Positions 51,416 through 59,694 of a DNA stretch of 64,000 bases are shown one piece after another. The position numbers and the translations under genes were made by a program. How positions within the stretch are numbered: the stretch's first letter is position 1; each line of letters opens with the position of its first letter. The stretch spans positions 1-64,000 of the forward strand of contig JNWL01000006.1 in assembly GCA_000716465.1 (NCBI GenBank). The letters are read 5' to 3'. The DNA comes from Streptomyces bikiniensis (GTDB taxonomy: Bacteria > Actinomycetota > Actinomycetes > Streptomycetales > Streptomycetaceae). The notes under the pieces were generated by a model. That model ran no database searches and was not told the DNA's origin. It worked only from the letters and a program-made list of their open reading frames with translations.

Positions 51416-52627
51416 GTGTCCGCACGTCACAGGCGCACGCGCGTCCGACTCGTCCCCCTCCTGGCAGCCGCCGCGCTGGCCGGCACCGGCGTCACCGTCG
51501 CCGTCTCCTCCGACCCCGTCGAGGCCGCCGTCCCCGCCACCATCCCGCTCACCTTCACGAACAACTCCGGTCGCGGGGAGCAGGTGTACGTCTACAACCT
51601 CGGCACCGAGCTCTCGACGGGCCGGCAGGGCTGGGCGGACGCGAACGGCACCTTCCACCCCTGGCCGGCCGGGGGCTCCGTCCCCGTCCCCGCGCCCGAC
51701 GCCTCCATCGCCGGCCCGGCCGCCGGGCGGTCGATGACGATACGGCTGCCGAAGTTCTCGGGCCGGATCTACTTCAGCTACGGCCGGAAGCTGGACTTCA
51801 GGCTGGCGACGGGCGGCCTCGTGCAGCCCGCGGTCCAGAACCCGGGCGACCCCAACCGGGACATCCTCTTCAACTGGTCCGAGTACACCCTCAACGACGC
51901 GGGCCTCTGGCTGAACAGCACCCAGGTCGACATGGTCTCGGCGCCGTACTCGGTCGGCGTGAAGCGGCCGAACGGCTCCGTCGCGAACACGGGCCGCCTC
52001 AAGCCCGGCGGCTACCGGGGCTTCTTCGACGCGCTGCGCGCCCAGCCCGGCGGCTGGGGCGGCCTGGTGCAGACCCGCTCCGACGGCACGGTGCTGCGCG
52101 CGCTCGCGCCGGGCCACGGCATCGAGGCCGGCGCGCTGCCGGCCGGGGTGATGAACGACTACGTCAACCGCGTCTGGAGCAAGTACGCCACATCGACCCT
52201 GACCGTGACGCCCTTCGCGCACCAGCCCTCCGTGAAGTACTACGGGCGGGTCTCGGGCAACGTCATGAACTTCACCGACGGGGCCGGGAAGGTCGTCACT
52301 TCCTTCCAGAAGCCCGACTCGGACAGCGTCTTCGGCTGCTACAAGTTCCTGGACGCCCCGAACGACCAGGTGCGCGGCCCCATCTCCCGTACGCTCTGCG
52401 CCGGTTACAACCGCTCCACCCTGCTCGCCAACCCCAACCAGCCGGACGCCTCGTCGGCCGGTTTCTACAAGGACGCGGTGACCAACCACTACTCCCGCGC
52501 GATCCACGAGCGGATGGCGGACGGGAAGGCGTACGGCTTCGCCTTCGACGACGTCGGCGCGCACGAGTCGCTGGTCCACGACGGCGACCCGCAGCAGGCG
52601 TACGTGACGCTCGACCCGTTCGACTAG
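51416..52627 (+). CDS. secreted GH64 beta-1,3-glucanase
   Basis: 403 residues. The signal peptide is RRTRVRLVPLLAAAALAGTG, ending near VEAA (about 38). The mature part reads IPLTFTNNSGRGEQVYVYNLGT, FSGRIYFSYGRKLDF and NRDILFNWSEYTLNDAGLWLNSTQVDMV, with VGVKRPNG and FDDVGAHESLVHDGDPQQAYVTLDPF at the end. These are hallmarks of GH64 laminaripentaose-producing glucanases. No carbohydrate-binding module is attached. GTG 51416 has GAGGAG upstream. It attacks fungal or algal beta-1,3-glucan. Confidence 0.92.
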   Translation: MSARHRRTRVRLVPLLAAAALAGTGVTVAVSSDPVEAAVPATIPLTFTNNSGRGEQVYVYNLGTELSTGRQGWADANGTFHPWPAGGSVPVPAPDASIAGPAAGRSMTIRLPKFSGRIYFSYGRKLDFRLATGGLVQPAVQNPGDPNRDILFNWSEYTLNDAGLWLNSTQVDMVSAPYSVGVKRPNGSVANTGRLKPGGYRGFFDALRAQPGGWGGLVQTRSDGTVLRALAPGHGIEAGALPAGVMNDYVNRVWSKYATSTLTVTPFAHQPSVKYYGRVSGNVMNFTDGAGKVVTSFQKPDSDSVFGCYKFLDAPNDQVRGPISRTLCAGYNRSTLLANPNQPDASSAGFYKDAVTNHYSRAIHERMADGKAYGFAFDDVGAHESLVHDGDPQQAYVTLDPFD

Positions 52628-52650
52628 GCCATACCCCCCCCGGGGGAACG

Positions 52651-52699
52651 GCGGAAGCCCGCACGGCCGGCCGGGGAGGTCGGGCGTGCGGGCTTCCGC
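52651..52699. terminator. 15-bp stem hairpin between GH64 and acyl-CoA dehydrogenase genes
   Basis: Perfect arms GCGGAAGCCCGCACG and CGTGCGGGCTTCCGC with a 19-base loop, shared by two convergent genes. Confidence 0.8.
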
Positions 52700-52715
52700 G
52701 GGGCGGGCGGGAGGG

Positions 52716-54440
52716 TCAGGGCGTCATCTCGTACGCGCCCGAAAGCGCCTCGACGCGCTGCCAGACCCGCTCCGACCGGGCCTCGTCCACGACGGGACGG
52801 CGGACGGCGCCGAGCGCCCAGAGCTGCTGCGGCTCGGTCGCGGAGTCCTTGCCGTGCAGTTCGACGGCATGCGCGGAGAAGTCGCGGACGAGGACGGCGA
52901 ACAGCTCGTCGAGGACGTCCTCGTCGAGACCGGTCAGGGCGGCCTGCTCCAGGACCAGCTGCCCGTGGACGACCAGGGCGAAGAGCTGGCCGACGGCGAG
53001 GAGCAGGTCGAGGTCGCGGCTCTGCTCCTCGTCCGGGGCGGCCTTGAGGACGAACTCACAGAGGGCGTCGGCCTGTTCGCGGAAGCGGGCGACGTTGGGC
53101 ACGTGGGCGTACGCGTCGTAGGCGGGGCGCCAGTCGTGGAAGCGGACCGAGCCGAGGCCGCGGGCCGGGCCCTGGCGGAAGAGGAAGGTGTCGTCGGCCG
53201 CGTCCAGGCGGGTCGGGACGGGCTCGTAGGAGACCGGGTCCAGGAGGTGGTTGCGCAGGAACTTGAGGATCAGCGCCAGGTTGACGTGGACGGTGCCCTC
53301 CAGCTTCGGCAGGCCCCGGATCTCCACGGCCGCCTCGGCGAAGTAGTTGTCCTTCTCGAAGCCCTTGGCGGCGATGACGTCCCACATCAGGTCGATGACC
53401 TTCTCGCCCTCCGTGGTCACCTTCATCTTCGTCATCGGGTTGAAGAGGAGGTAGCGGCGGTCCTCGGGACCGGCGGTGCGGAAGTAGTCGACGGCCCGGT
53501 CGCTGAACAGCTTCATGCCGACCAGCCGGACGTACGCGTCGGCCAGCTCGCGCCGCACGTGCGGGAAGGCGGTGACGGGGCGGCCGTACAGGATCCGGTT
53601 CTGCGCGTGGGTGACGGCCTCGTACATCGCGTGCTCGCAGATGCCGATGGAGGCGGTGCACAGGTTGAACTTGCCGACGTTGACCGTGTTGAGGGCGGCG
53701 TCGAAGGCGGCGCGGCCGGTGTGCAGGACGTCCTCGGCGGCGACCGGGTAGTCCTCCAGGCGGAACTCGCTGACGTACTTCGAGGAGTCGACGACGTTCT
53801 TCACCAGGTGGTACGCGTCGTGGCGGCTGTCGGCGGCGAAGAAGACGTAGCCGTCGGGGCCCTCGACGTCGGTGCGGCGGCCGAAGACGGAGACGAGTCC
53901 GGCGGCGTTGCCGTTGCCGATGTAGTACTTGGAGCCGGTGGCGCGGAAGCCGCCCTCGCCGTCGGGCGTGAGCAGCATGTCCGTGGAGTAGATGTCGGCG
54001 CCGTGGGTCTTCTCGGAGAGGCCGAAGGCGAACACCTCGCCCTGGGAGAGGAGTTCGGCGGCGCGGGCGCGGGCGGCGGCGTTGTCGCTCTGCCAGACCG
54101 GGCCGAGGCCGAGGATGGTGACCTGCCAGGCGTACCAGTAGTCGAGGCCGTAGAAGCCGAGGATCTCGTTGAGGGCGGCGATGCGGGCGGTGTCCCAGCG
54201 CTTGTCGCCCTCGTCCTCGCCGGCGGCGGAGGACGGGGTGAGGAAGGTGGCGAAGAGGCCCTCCTCGGCGGCGAAGGCGAGGAAGTCGCCGAGCCAGGCG
54301 CGGGTCCGGTAGTCCTCGATGAGCCGGCGCTTGCCGCGCGCCTCGAACCAGTCGACGGTGGCGCGCAGGAGCCGGCGGGTCTCCGGGTCGAAGTGCGCGG
54401 GGTCGTAGGTGTGCGGGTTGAACAGCAGCGGGTCGGCCAT
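52716..54440 (-). CDS. acyl-CoA dehydrogenase family protein
   Basis: 574 residues, long for the family because of an extended C-terminal helical part. Flavin-binding phrases are visible: EVFAFGLSEKTHGADIYSTDMLL, GFRATGSKYYIGNGNAAGLVSVFG, and the later CEHAMYEAVTHAQNRILYGRPVTAFPHVRRELADAYV. It oxidises an acyl-CoA at the alpha-beta bond, but the substrate is unknown. ATG 54440 has AAAGGCGG upstream. A PadR-type regulator lies just upstream on the same strand, separated by a G-rich repeat region, and may control it. Confidence 0.87.
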   Translation of the reverse strand: MADPLLFNPHTYDPAHFDPETRRLLRATVDWFEARGKRRLIEDYRTRAWLGDFLAFAAEEGLFATFLTPSSAAGEDEGDKRWDTARIAALNEILGFYGLDYWYAWQVTILGLGPVWQSDNAAARARAAELLSQGEVFAFGLSEKTHGADIYSTDMLLTPDGEGGFRATGSKYYIGNGNAAGLVSVFGRRTDVEGPDGYVFFAADSRHDAYHLVKNVVDSSKYVSEFRLEDYPVAAEDVLHTGRAAFDAALNTVNVGKFNLCTASIGICEHAMYEAVTHAQNRILYGRPVTAFPHVRRELADAYVRLVGMKLFSDRAVDYFRTAGPEDRRYLLFNPMTKMKVTTEGEKVIDLMWDVIAAKGFEKDNYFAEAAVEIRGLPKLEGTVHVNLALILKFLRNHLLDPVSYEPVPTRLDAADDTFLFRQGPARGLGSVRFHDWRPAYDAYAHVPNVARFREQADALCEFVLKAAPDEEQSRDLDLLLAVGQLFALVVHGQLVLEQAALTGLDEDVLDELFAVLVRDFSAHAVELHGKDSATEPQQLWALGAVRRPVVDEARSERVWQRVEALSGAYEMTP

Positions 54441-54478
54441 GACGTCCGCCTTTCCGGCTCGTGACGAGGGGTGAGGGT

Positions 54479-54532
54479 GGTGGTGAGGGATGGTGCGGGA
54501 GGGGTGGTGAGGAAGGGTGGTGCGGGAGGGGC
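54479..54532. repeat. G-rich imperfect tandem repeats
   Basis: Two imperfect copies of GGTGGTGAGG...GGTGCGGGAGG with many runs of two or three Gs, in the gap between the PadR and acyl-CoA dehydrogenase genes. Confidence 0.5.
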
Positions 54533-54548
54533 GTGCGGCCACCGGGGG

Positions 54549-55112
54549 TCAGTGCCCCGCTTCGAAGCGGGCGAGCGTGGCGAGGACGTCGTCGAGCCAG
54601 GCGATCATCATGCGTTCGTACGCGATGCCGCCCCGCAGCACGACGTGCTGGAGCTCCCGCTCGGCGTCGGGCGGGCCGTCGAACGGCCGCCCCGGCTCCC
54701 CGAAGTCGCGCGCCTCGCCCGCGAGGTAGTGGGCGAGGCGGTCCGTGTGCGCCCGCCGGTGCCGCTCCACCTCGCCGATCAGCGCGGCCGGGTCGTCGAA
54801 GGCGGCGCCCCGGATCTTCACCGCGAGGTCGTGCCGCACGCTTTCGGGCTCGATCGGCTCGCCCAGCCACGCGGAGAGCGCGTCGCGGCCGGGACCGGCG
54901 ACGGAGTACTCCTTCTTGTCCGGGCGGCCCTGTTGGGGCACGTCCCGGACGTCGATCCAGCCGTCGCTCTCCATGCGCTTGAGCACGCGGTAGATCTGCT
55001 GGTGGGTGGCGGTCCAGAAGTATCCGATGGACCGCTCGAAGCGCCGGGCCAGCTCGTAGCCGGATCCGGGCTTCTCGAGCAGGGACACGAGGATCGCGTG
55101 GTCGAGCGCCAT
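54549..55112 (-). CDS. PadR family transcriptional regulator
   Basis: 187 residues. The N-terminal winged helix reads LDHAILVSLLEKPGSGYELARRFERSIGYFW, then THQQIYRVLKRMESDGWIDVRD and the wing GRPDKKEYSVAGPGRDAL. A C-terminal helical domain (Vir_act_alpha_C type) mediates dimerisation. ATG 55112 starts at the usual position for the family. A perfect palindrome 13 bp upstream is the likely autoregulatory site. The acyl-CoA dehydrogenase gene downstream is the probable target. Confidence 0.92.
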   Translation of the reverse strand: MALDHAILVSLLEKPGSGYELARRFERSIGYFWTATHQQIYRVLKRMESDGWIDVRDVPQQGRPDKKEYSVAGPGRDALSAWLGEPIEPESVRHDLAVKIRGAAFDDPAALIGEVERHRRAHTDRLAHYLAGEARDFGEPGRPFDGPPDAERELQHVVLRGGIAYERMMIAWLDDVLATLARFEAGH

Positions 55113-55124
55113 GCCCCCGATCCT

Positions 55125-55146
55125 GCTATGCAACGAGTTGCATAGC
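55125..55146. promoter_or_regulatory. PadR operator palindrome
   Basis: GCTATGCAAC, GA, then its exact complement GTTGCATAGC. The ATGCAAC/GTTGCAT core is as expected for PadR-type sites and lies right before the regulator start. Confidence 0.78.
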
Positions 55147-55456
55147 AAGGCCGTCCGGGGCCGGTGAGACACGGCTCACCCCGGCCCCGCCCCCCGGGGA
55201 GTTCACCTCGACGTCGTACGCGGCCCTTGCCGCCCGCTCGAACGGTCGTTCATGATCTGCGCCCTGCCCGCCCTGCCCGTCCGGACGGCACCGGTGCCCG
55301 TCCCGCTCGACGCGATGCCGGGGCGGCTGAAGGAGCGGCTGCTCGCGGAGTTCGCCGGGGCGGTCTTCCACGACGGGAGCCGAGCCGGGCCCGTCCGCCG
55401 TCCCCGCGGTGAAAATCCGTGGGCGCGGGGGAAGGGCAGGCCGTACCGTTCCGCCT
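55147..55456. other. intergenic region, about 310 bp
   Basis: Between divergent PadR and hypothetical genes. A plus-strand frame from 55252 gives a short plausible start (MICALPALPVRTAPVPVPLD) but soon becomes low-complexity and overlaps the next gene; not accepted. Confidence 0.4.
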
Positions 55457-55930
55457 GTGGAAATCACCTTCAGGAAGCTTCCGGACGACCTGCACGAGAT
55501 CGTGGTGCGCGACCGCGAGGGGCCGGACGTGCGCCTGCCGCCGCGGCCGACCGGCCCGACCATGCCCCACGACCTGGTGCACGCGGTCGTCGAGAGCGCC
55601 CTCGGGATCGACGACGGGTTCTGGGGCGCGACGGCGCGCGGCGCGACCTTCGAGGGGTTCGAGCGGGTCGAGCCGGGGCGGCACAGGCGCTCGGGCCTGA
55701 AGGTGCTGCGCCGCGGCGGTGACGCCGTGATGGCCGCCGAACTGTCCGTGAACTGGGCCTACCGCGTCTGGCGGGGCCTGTCCACGGAGGGCCGGGGCAC
55801 GGGCCGCCCGCCCCTCTCCCCGGAACGGCTCGCCCTGACCACCGCCCCGCTCGACGCGGCGGCGGCCCGCTGGCACGACGTCCCGGAGGGCGGCGCGCTG
55901 GTGTGGCGCTGGGGGACGGACGGGCGGTAG
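55457..55930 (+). CDS. hypothetical protein
   Basis: 157 residues, soluble. It reads VEITFRKLPDDLHEIVVRDREGPDV, then MPHDLVHAVVESALGIDDGFWGATARGATFEGF and a helical VNWAYRVWRGLSTEGRG part. No family recognised beyond short hypothetical proteins of Streptomyces. GTG 55457 follows a TACCGT box by about seven bases and no ribosome site, so the message may be leaderless. It precedes an MFS exporter on the same strand by 64 bp. Confidence 0.75.
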   Translation: MEITFRKLPDDLHEIVVRDREGPDVRLPPRPTGPTMPHDLVHAVVESALGIDDGFWGATARGATFEGFERVEPGRHRRSGLKVLRRGGDAVMAAELSVNWAYRVWRGLSTEGRGTGRPPLSPERLALTTAPLDAAAARWHDVPEGGALVWRWGTDGR

Positions 55931-55994
55931 CCCCGCCCGGGTCCCCCGTCGGGGTCCGCGTGCGCGCCCGGTGGTCCGGGGTGACCATCGAGGT

Positions 55995-57581
55995 ATGGCT
56001 GGTAATCCCACGGCCGCGCGGGACGGCACTGCCGCCTCGCGTGCGCCCCGCCGGAAACTGGCGCTCGCGGCCATGCTCTTCGCGGTGTCGATGACGTTCA
56101 TCGACCAGACGATCGTCTCGATCGCCGCGCCGAACATCACGGCCGAGCTGGGCCTCTCCGCCTCCGGGATGCAGTGGGTCGTCAACGCCTACCTGCTCTC
56201 CCTCGCCGCGTTCTTCGCGCTCGGCGGGCGGCTCTCCGACATCCTCGGGCACCGCCGGATCATGCTGACCGGCACGCTGCTCTTCGTCGTCTCGTCGGCG
56301 CTCTGCGGCGCTGTGCCCTCCGGGGACTCCGCGCTGACCTGGCTGATCGTCTTCCGTGCCACCCAGGGCTTGGGGGCGGCGCTGATGTTCCCGGCGGCGC
56401 TCGCCGTGGTCATCGCGGTCTTCCCGGTGGAACGGCGCGGCCGGGCGCTCGCCCTGTTCTTCGGGCTCTCCGGGGCCCTGACCGCCCTCGGCCCGCTGCT
56501 CGGCGGCTGGCTGACCGCCTGGACCTGGCGGGCGATCTTCTGGGTGAACGTGCCGGTCGCCGTCGTCGCGATCGTGCTCACCGTCCTCGCCCGGGTCCCC
56601 GAGGGCCGCCGCCGCGAACGCCTCGACGTCGTCGGCGCCGTCCTGGTCGCCGTCGGCATGGGCCTCGGGGTGCTGGGCTTCCAGCAGGCCTCGTCCTGGG
56701 GCTGGAGCAGCGTCGCGACCTGGGCCTGCATCGTCGGCGGCGCGGTCGTCCTGGTGCTGTTCCACGCCTACGAGCGGCGCACGACGCAGCCGCTGATCAA
56801 CTTCGACGTGTTCCGGGACCGGGCGTTCACGATCGACAGCCTCGTGCTGTTCTTCGCGATGCTCGCCTTCGTGCCGGTGTTCTTCTTCGCGTCGGTGTAC
56901 GCCCAGGTGTCGCTGAGCGCCTCGCCGAACCAGGCCGCGCTGTTCCTCCTGTACTTCTTCGCCGGCTTCGGCATCGCCTCCCAGTGGGGCGGCAAGATCC
57001 TCGACAAGCGGGGCGCCCGCCCGGCCATGAAGATCGGCTGCGCGCTGGGCGCGGTCGGCTTCTACCTGTGGGCCCAGAAGCTGACCGACCTGTCGATGCA
57101 CGACCAGTGGCCGTACGCGGCCATGGCGGGCGCCGGCATCGGGTTCCTGCTCGCCCCCGCCTCCACCGACGCCGTCAACCGCTCCATCGGGGCCTCGTAC
57201 GGCGAGGTCACCGGCATCACCCAGACCGTCCGCAACTACGCGGCGGCCATCGGCATGGCCGTCTTCAGCACCGTCCTCGCGCACGTCTCCGCGAACCGGA
57301 TCACCGACACGCTCACCGGGCGCGGTCTGCCGCCGGCCGAGGCGGAGGCGACGGCCGGAAGGGTCGCGGAGGCGGTCACCGGGCATCCGGACGGCCGGGC
57401 GCCCACCGGGGACGGGCCGATCGCCAAGGCGCTCCAGGGCGCGGGCGACGCGATCCGGACGGACTTCGCCGAGGCGAACCAGTGGGTCTTCTACGGCATG
57501 GCGATCGCGCTGGCCGTGGCCTTCCTGTTCGCCCTCGCGCACCCGGGGACGAAGGTCGTCGAGAAGCCCCCGGAGGACTGA
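55995..57581 (+). CDS. DHA2-type MFS drug exporter (14 helices)
   Basis: 528 residues. Motifs of the EmrB/QacA branch are clear: FAVSMTFIDQTIVSIAAPNI in helix 1, WVVNAYLLSLAAFFALGGRLSDILGHRRIM, FRATQGLGAALMFPAALAVV and GLSGALTALGPLLGGWLT (motif C). A periplasmic Ala/Glu-rich loop lies near the C-terminus (LPPAEAEATAGRVAEAVTG). ATG 55995 is used; a GTG at 55971 would add eight residues. It probably exports an antibiotic or dye. No regulator gene of TetR type is adjacent. Confidence 0.88.
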   Translation: MAGNPTAARDGTAASRAPRRKLALAAMLFAVSMTFIDQTIVSIAAPNITAELGLSASGMQWVVNAYLLSLAAFFALGGRLSDILGHRRIMLTGTLLFVVSSALCGAVPSGDSALTWLIVFRATQGLGAALMFPAALAVVIAVFPVERRGRALALFFGLSGALTALGPLLGGWLTAWTWRAIFWVNVPVAVVAIVLTVLARVPEGRRRERLDVVGAVLVAVGMGLGVLGFQQASSWGWSSVATWACIVGGAVVLVLFHAYERRTTQPLINFDVFRDRAFTIDSLVLFFAMLAFVPVFFFASVYAQVSLSASPNQAALFLLYFFAGFGIASQWGGKILDKRGARPAMKIGCALGAVGFYLWAQKLTDLSMHDQWPYAAMAGAGIGFLLAPASTDAVNRSIGASYGEVTGITQTVRNYAAAIGMAVFSTVLAHVSANRITDTLTGRGLPPAEAEATAGRVAEAVTGHPDGRAPTGDGPIAKALQGAGDAIRTDFAEANQWVFYGMAIALAVAFLFALAHPGTKVVEKPPED

Positions 57582-58012
57582 AGGGCCCTGTGCCGTCAGG
57601 CCGGGGAAGCGGAACTCGGTGCGGCGGCAGCCGGTGGCCCCCGGTTCCGGTACGGCGCTGGGGCGCGCGGGGCGGTCGTCCACCCCTCCGTCGCGCGGGT
57701 CCCGCCGGGGGCTGCGAGCCGTGCGGCCCGGCGCCGTCCACCGCGAGGGCGTGGTCCAGGAGGTCCCCGCCGTCCGCCGCCGGGTCGGAGGGGGCGTGGT
57801 GGCTGAGGCCGACGCCCACGGAACTCCTCCGGTTCGGCTCCGACCGGGCGGACCGGTGGCCCGGTGGTCCGGGTGGGGCTGTCTGCGGCGTCTCGCCGGC
57901 CGGGACGCCCGGGGGCTTCGAGCGTCCAGCCGGTCCGCCGCGCCGGAAGCCCCGTGGAACGTGCACGGCGCCCCTCCGGCGTGCTCGTCCGATCCGGCCC
58001 CGCGCGGGTCGT
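57582..58012. other. intergenic region, 431 bp
   Basis: No gene supported on either strand. The open frames here are Pro/Arg/Gly low complexity. It could contain a decayed gene, but no family signature was recognised. Confidence 0.4.
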
Positions 58013-58672
58013 CTACGCCACGCCGGTCAGCGTGGCGTAGACGACCGTGTTGGCCTGGTAGCCGGTGTCGCCGGACCAGTCGCCGCCGCAGGTGATCAGA
58101 CGCAGCTCCGGGCCGCCGGAGCCGCCGTAGACCTCGTCGTCGGGGAAGCGGTCCTTGGCGTACTCCTCCACCGCGTCGACCGTGAAGAGGGCCGTGCGGC
58201 CGTCCGCGCGCTCGACCGCGATCCCGGCGCCCGGCGTCAGGGCGCCGAGCCGGTGGAAGACGGCGGGGCCCGCCGGGGTGTCCAGATGGCCCGTCAGGAC
58301 GGCCGTCCCCGGCGAACCGGGCGGGGTGCCCCGGGCGTACCAGCCGGCGAAGGCCGGGAGGTTCGGGGGAGGCGGCTCCAGCCTCCCCTCCTCGTCCAGT
58401 TCCAGGCGCATCAGACGGGCGTCGACCCCGATGACCGGGATCCGGACCCGTACCGGATCCGACGCGGGGAGCGGCGCGGCGGCGGGGCCGGAACGGGCCG
58501 GGACGTCCGCCTCGGCCGCCCGCGCGTCCCGCGGCCGGACCTGCGCGGCGGGCGGCGGGGCGTCGCTGCCGGTCGTCGCGTCGACGAGCAGCAGCGAGCC
58601 GGCCAGCGCGGCCCAGGCGAGCGGCCTGAGCGGCGGGGCGTACCGGGGCCGCGGGCCGCCGGACCGCGTCAG
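58013..58672 (-). CDS. class F sortase
   Basis: About 219 residues. An N-terminal membrane anchor (LAWAALAGSLLLVDA) is followed by a Pro/Ala-rich stretch and the sortase barrel: VRIPVIGVDARLMRLELDEEGRLEPP, TAVLTGHLDT (catalytic His) and LRLITCGGDW (catalytic Cys), with a final Arg region near DRFPDDEVYGG. No ATG or GTG exists at the expected place. The frame is open upstream, but the best-fitting start is a CTG at 58672 overlapping the preceding stop as CTGA, with a G-rich site before it. The upstream gene encodes its probable membrane partner. Confidence 0.85.
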   Translation of the reverse strand: MTRSGGPRPRYAPPLRPLAWAALAGSLLLVDATTGSDAPPPAAQVRPRDARAAEADVPARSGPAAAPLPASDPVRVRIPVIGVDARLMRLELDEEGRLEPPPPNLPAFAGWYARGTPPGSPGTAVLTGHLDTPAGPAVFHRLGALTPGAGIAVERADGRTALFTVDAVEEYAKDRFPDDEVYGGSGGPELRLITCGGDWSGDTGYQANTVVYATLTGVA

Positions 58673-59181
58673 GCCCGGCCCCCCGCGCCCGCGGCGCGCC
58701 GGCGCATGCCGAGCGCCCCGCCCGCGACGGCCGCGCCCACGAGGAGCCAGCCGACGCCGAACTCGGTCTCCTTGCCGGCGGTCCCGCCGAAGCCGGCGTC
58801 GACGGCTCCGTTCGGACGGCCTGAGATCCGGTACGTGGCGGTCATCTTCTTCCGGGGCGGGCACTTGAGCGTCACGGTGTCGGTGCCGGAGGCGACGCCC
58901 TTCGGCAGCCGGAACTCGCCCGTCAGGACGCCCTTCCGGTCACCCGGGAGGAGGTGGAACTTCCCGCCCGCCACGGACTCCCCCTTGCCGTAGGTCTCCT
59001 TGCCGCAGGCGGTCGTGCTGACGGTGACGGTGTCGCCGGGGGACGCCGTCCGGGGGGTGACGCGGACGTCCCCGGCCGCCGTGCCGGCGGCTTCGCCCTC
59101 GGCGGCCAGGGCGGTGGGGGCGGGCAGGGCCAGGGCGCCGACGATCAGGGCGGCGGTGGCACCGGTACGGGCGAGACGCAT
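58669..59181 (-). CDS. secreted protein with C-terminal membrane anchor, sortase partner
   Basis: 170 residues. A signal peptide (RTGATAALIVGALALPAPTALA) precedes an extracellular beta-rich part with two cysteines (TTACGKETYG and TLKCPPRKK). The C-terminus has a membrane helix GVGWLLVGAAVAGGALGM followed by RRRAAG. No LPxTG motif is seen. The gene is coupled to the class F sortase (4-bp overlap), an arrangement common in Streptomyces. GAGGAGAAAA precedes ATG 59181. Confidence 0.82.
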   Translation of the reverse strand: MRLARTGATAALIVGALALPAPTALAAEGEAAGTAAGDVRVTPRTASPGDTVTVSTTACGKETYGKGESVAGGKFHLLPGDRKGVLTGEFRLPKGVASGTDTVTLKCPPRKKMTATYRISGRPNGAVDAGFGGTAGKETEFGVGWLLVGAAVAGGALGMRRRAAGAGGRA

Positions 59182-59694
59182 GGTTTTCTCCTCGGACGGA
59201 GCGGTTCCCGCCCGGCTCGTCCGCGCGGCTTCTGTGCTGTGCTCCGAGCACGAGGGAAAGGCCGCCCGGTGATCACCGCAACGCGAGCGGCGCCCCGTGA
59301 TGTCGCCCGGTCGGGCTCCCGGCCGCCGTCTCCGGCCCCGTCGCTGCAGGTCACGGCGGTGGGGCCGGCGTACCGGAAACGCCGGTGCCCGAGGGGCGAA
59401 CGGGTTAGGGCACGGATCGTAGGTCCCCTCGACGGGCGGTACGGGCCCCGGGGCATGGGGGAAGTCCCTTCCGACCGGCGGTATGGCCCCCGGGGCGCGG
59501 GGCGGAGGTCCCTCCCGACCGGCGGTACGGACCCCGGGGCACGGATCGGAGGCCCCTTCCGACCAGCGGTACCCGCCCGGGCGCTGACGGCGTATCACGT
59601 GGTCTCCGGCCGGGCGGGTGGCGTTCGGGGGACGGGCGGCACGGCCGGGTGATCAGCGGTGGCGGGCCGGTGGGGCCGCTCATAGCTTCGCCCT
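59182..59694. other. intergenic region with tandem repeat, 513 bp
   Basis: Between divergent genes. It contains the 44-bp repeats described separately; no gene supported. Confidence 0.5.
59409..59573. repeat. about four imperfect 44-bp tandem repeats
   Basis: Units share GGAGGTCCCTTCCGACCGGC then GGTACGGACCCCGGGGCAC. The GCGGTA phrase recurs at 59436, 59478, 59522 and 59566. The period is not a multiple of three, so it is non-coding. Confidence 0.75.

Noticed and set aside
51121..51425. Minus-strand frames upstream of the GH64 gene
   Set aside because: They cover the promoter and operator of GH64 and show no family resemblance or ribosome site.
57619..58095. Plus-strand frame after the DHA2 exporter
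   Set aside because: Low-complexity Arg/Gly/Pro sequence that runs into the opposite sortase gene; no homology pattern recognised.
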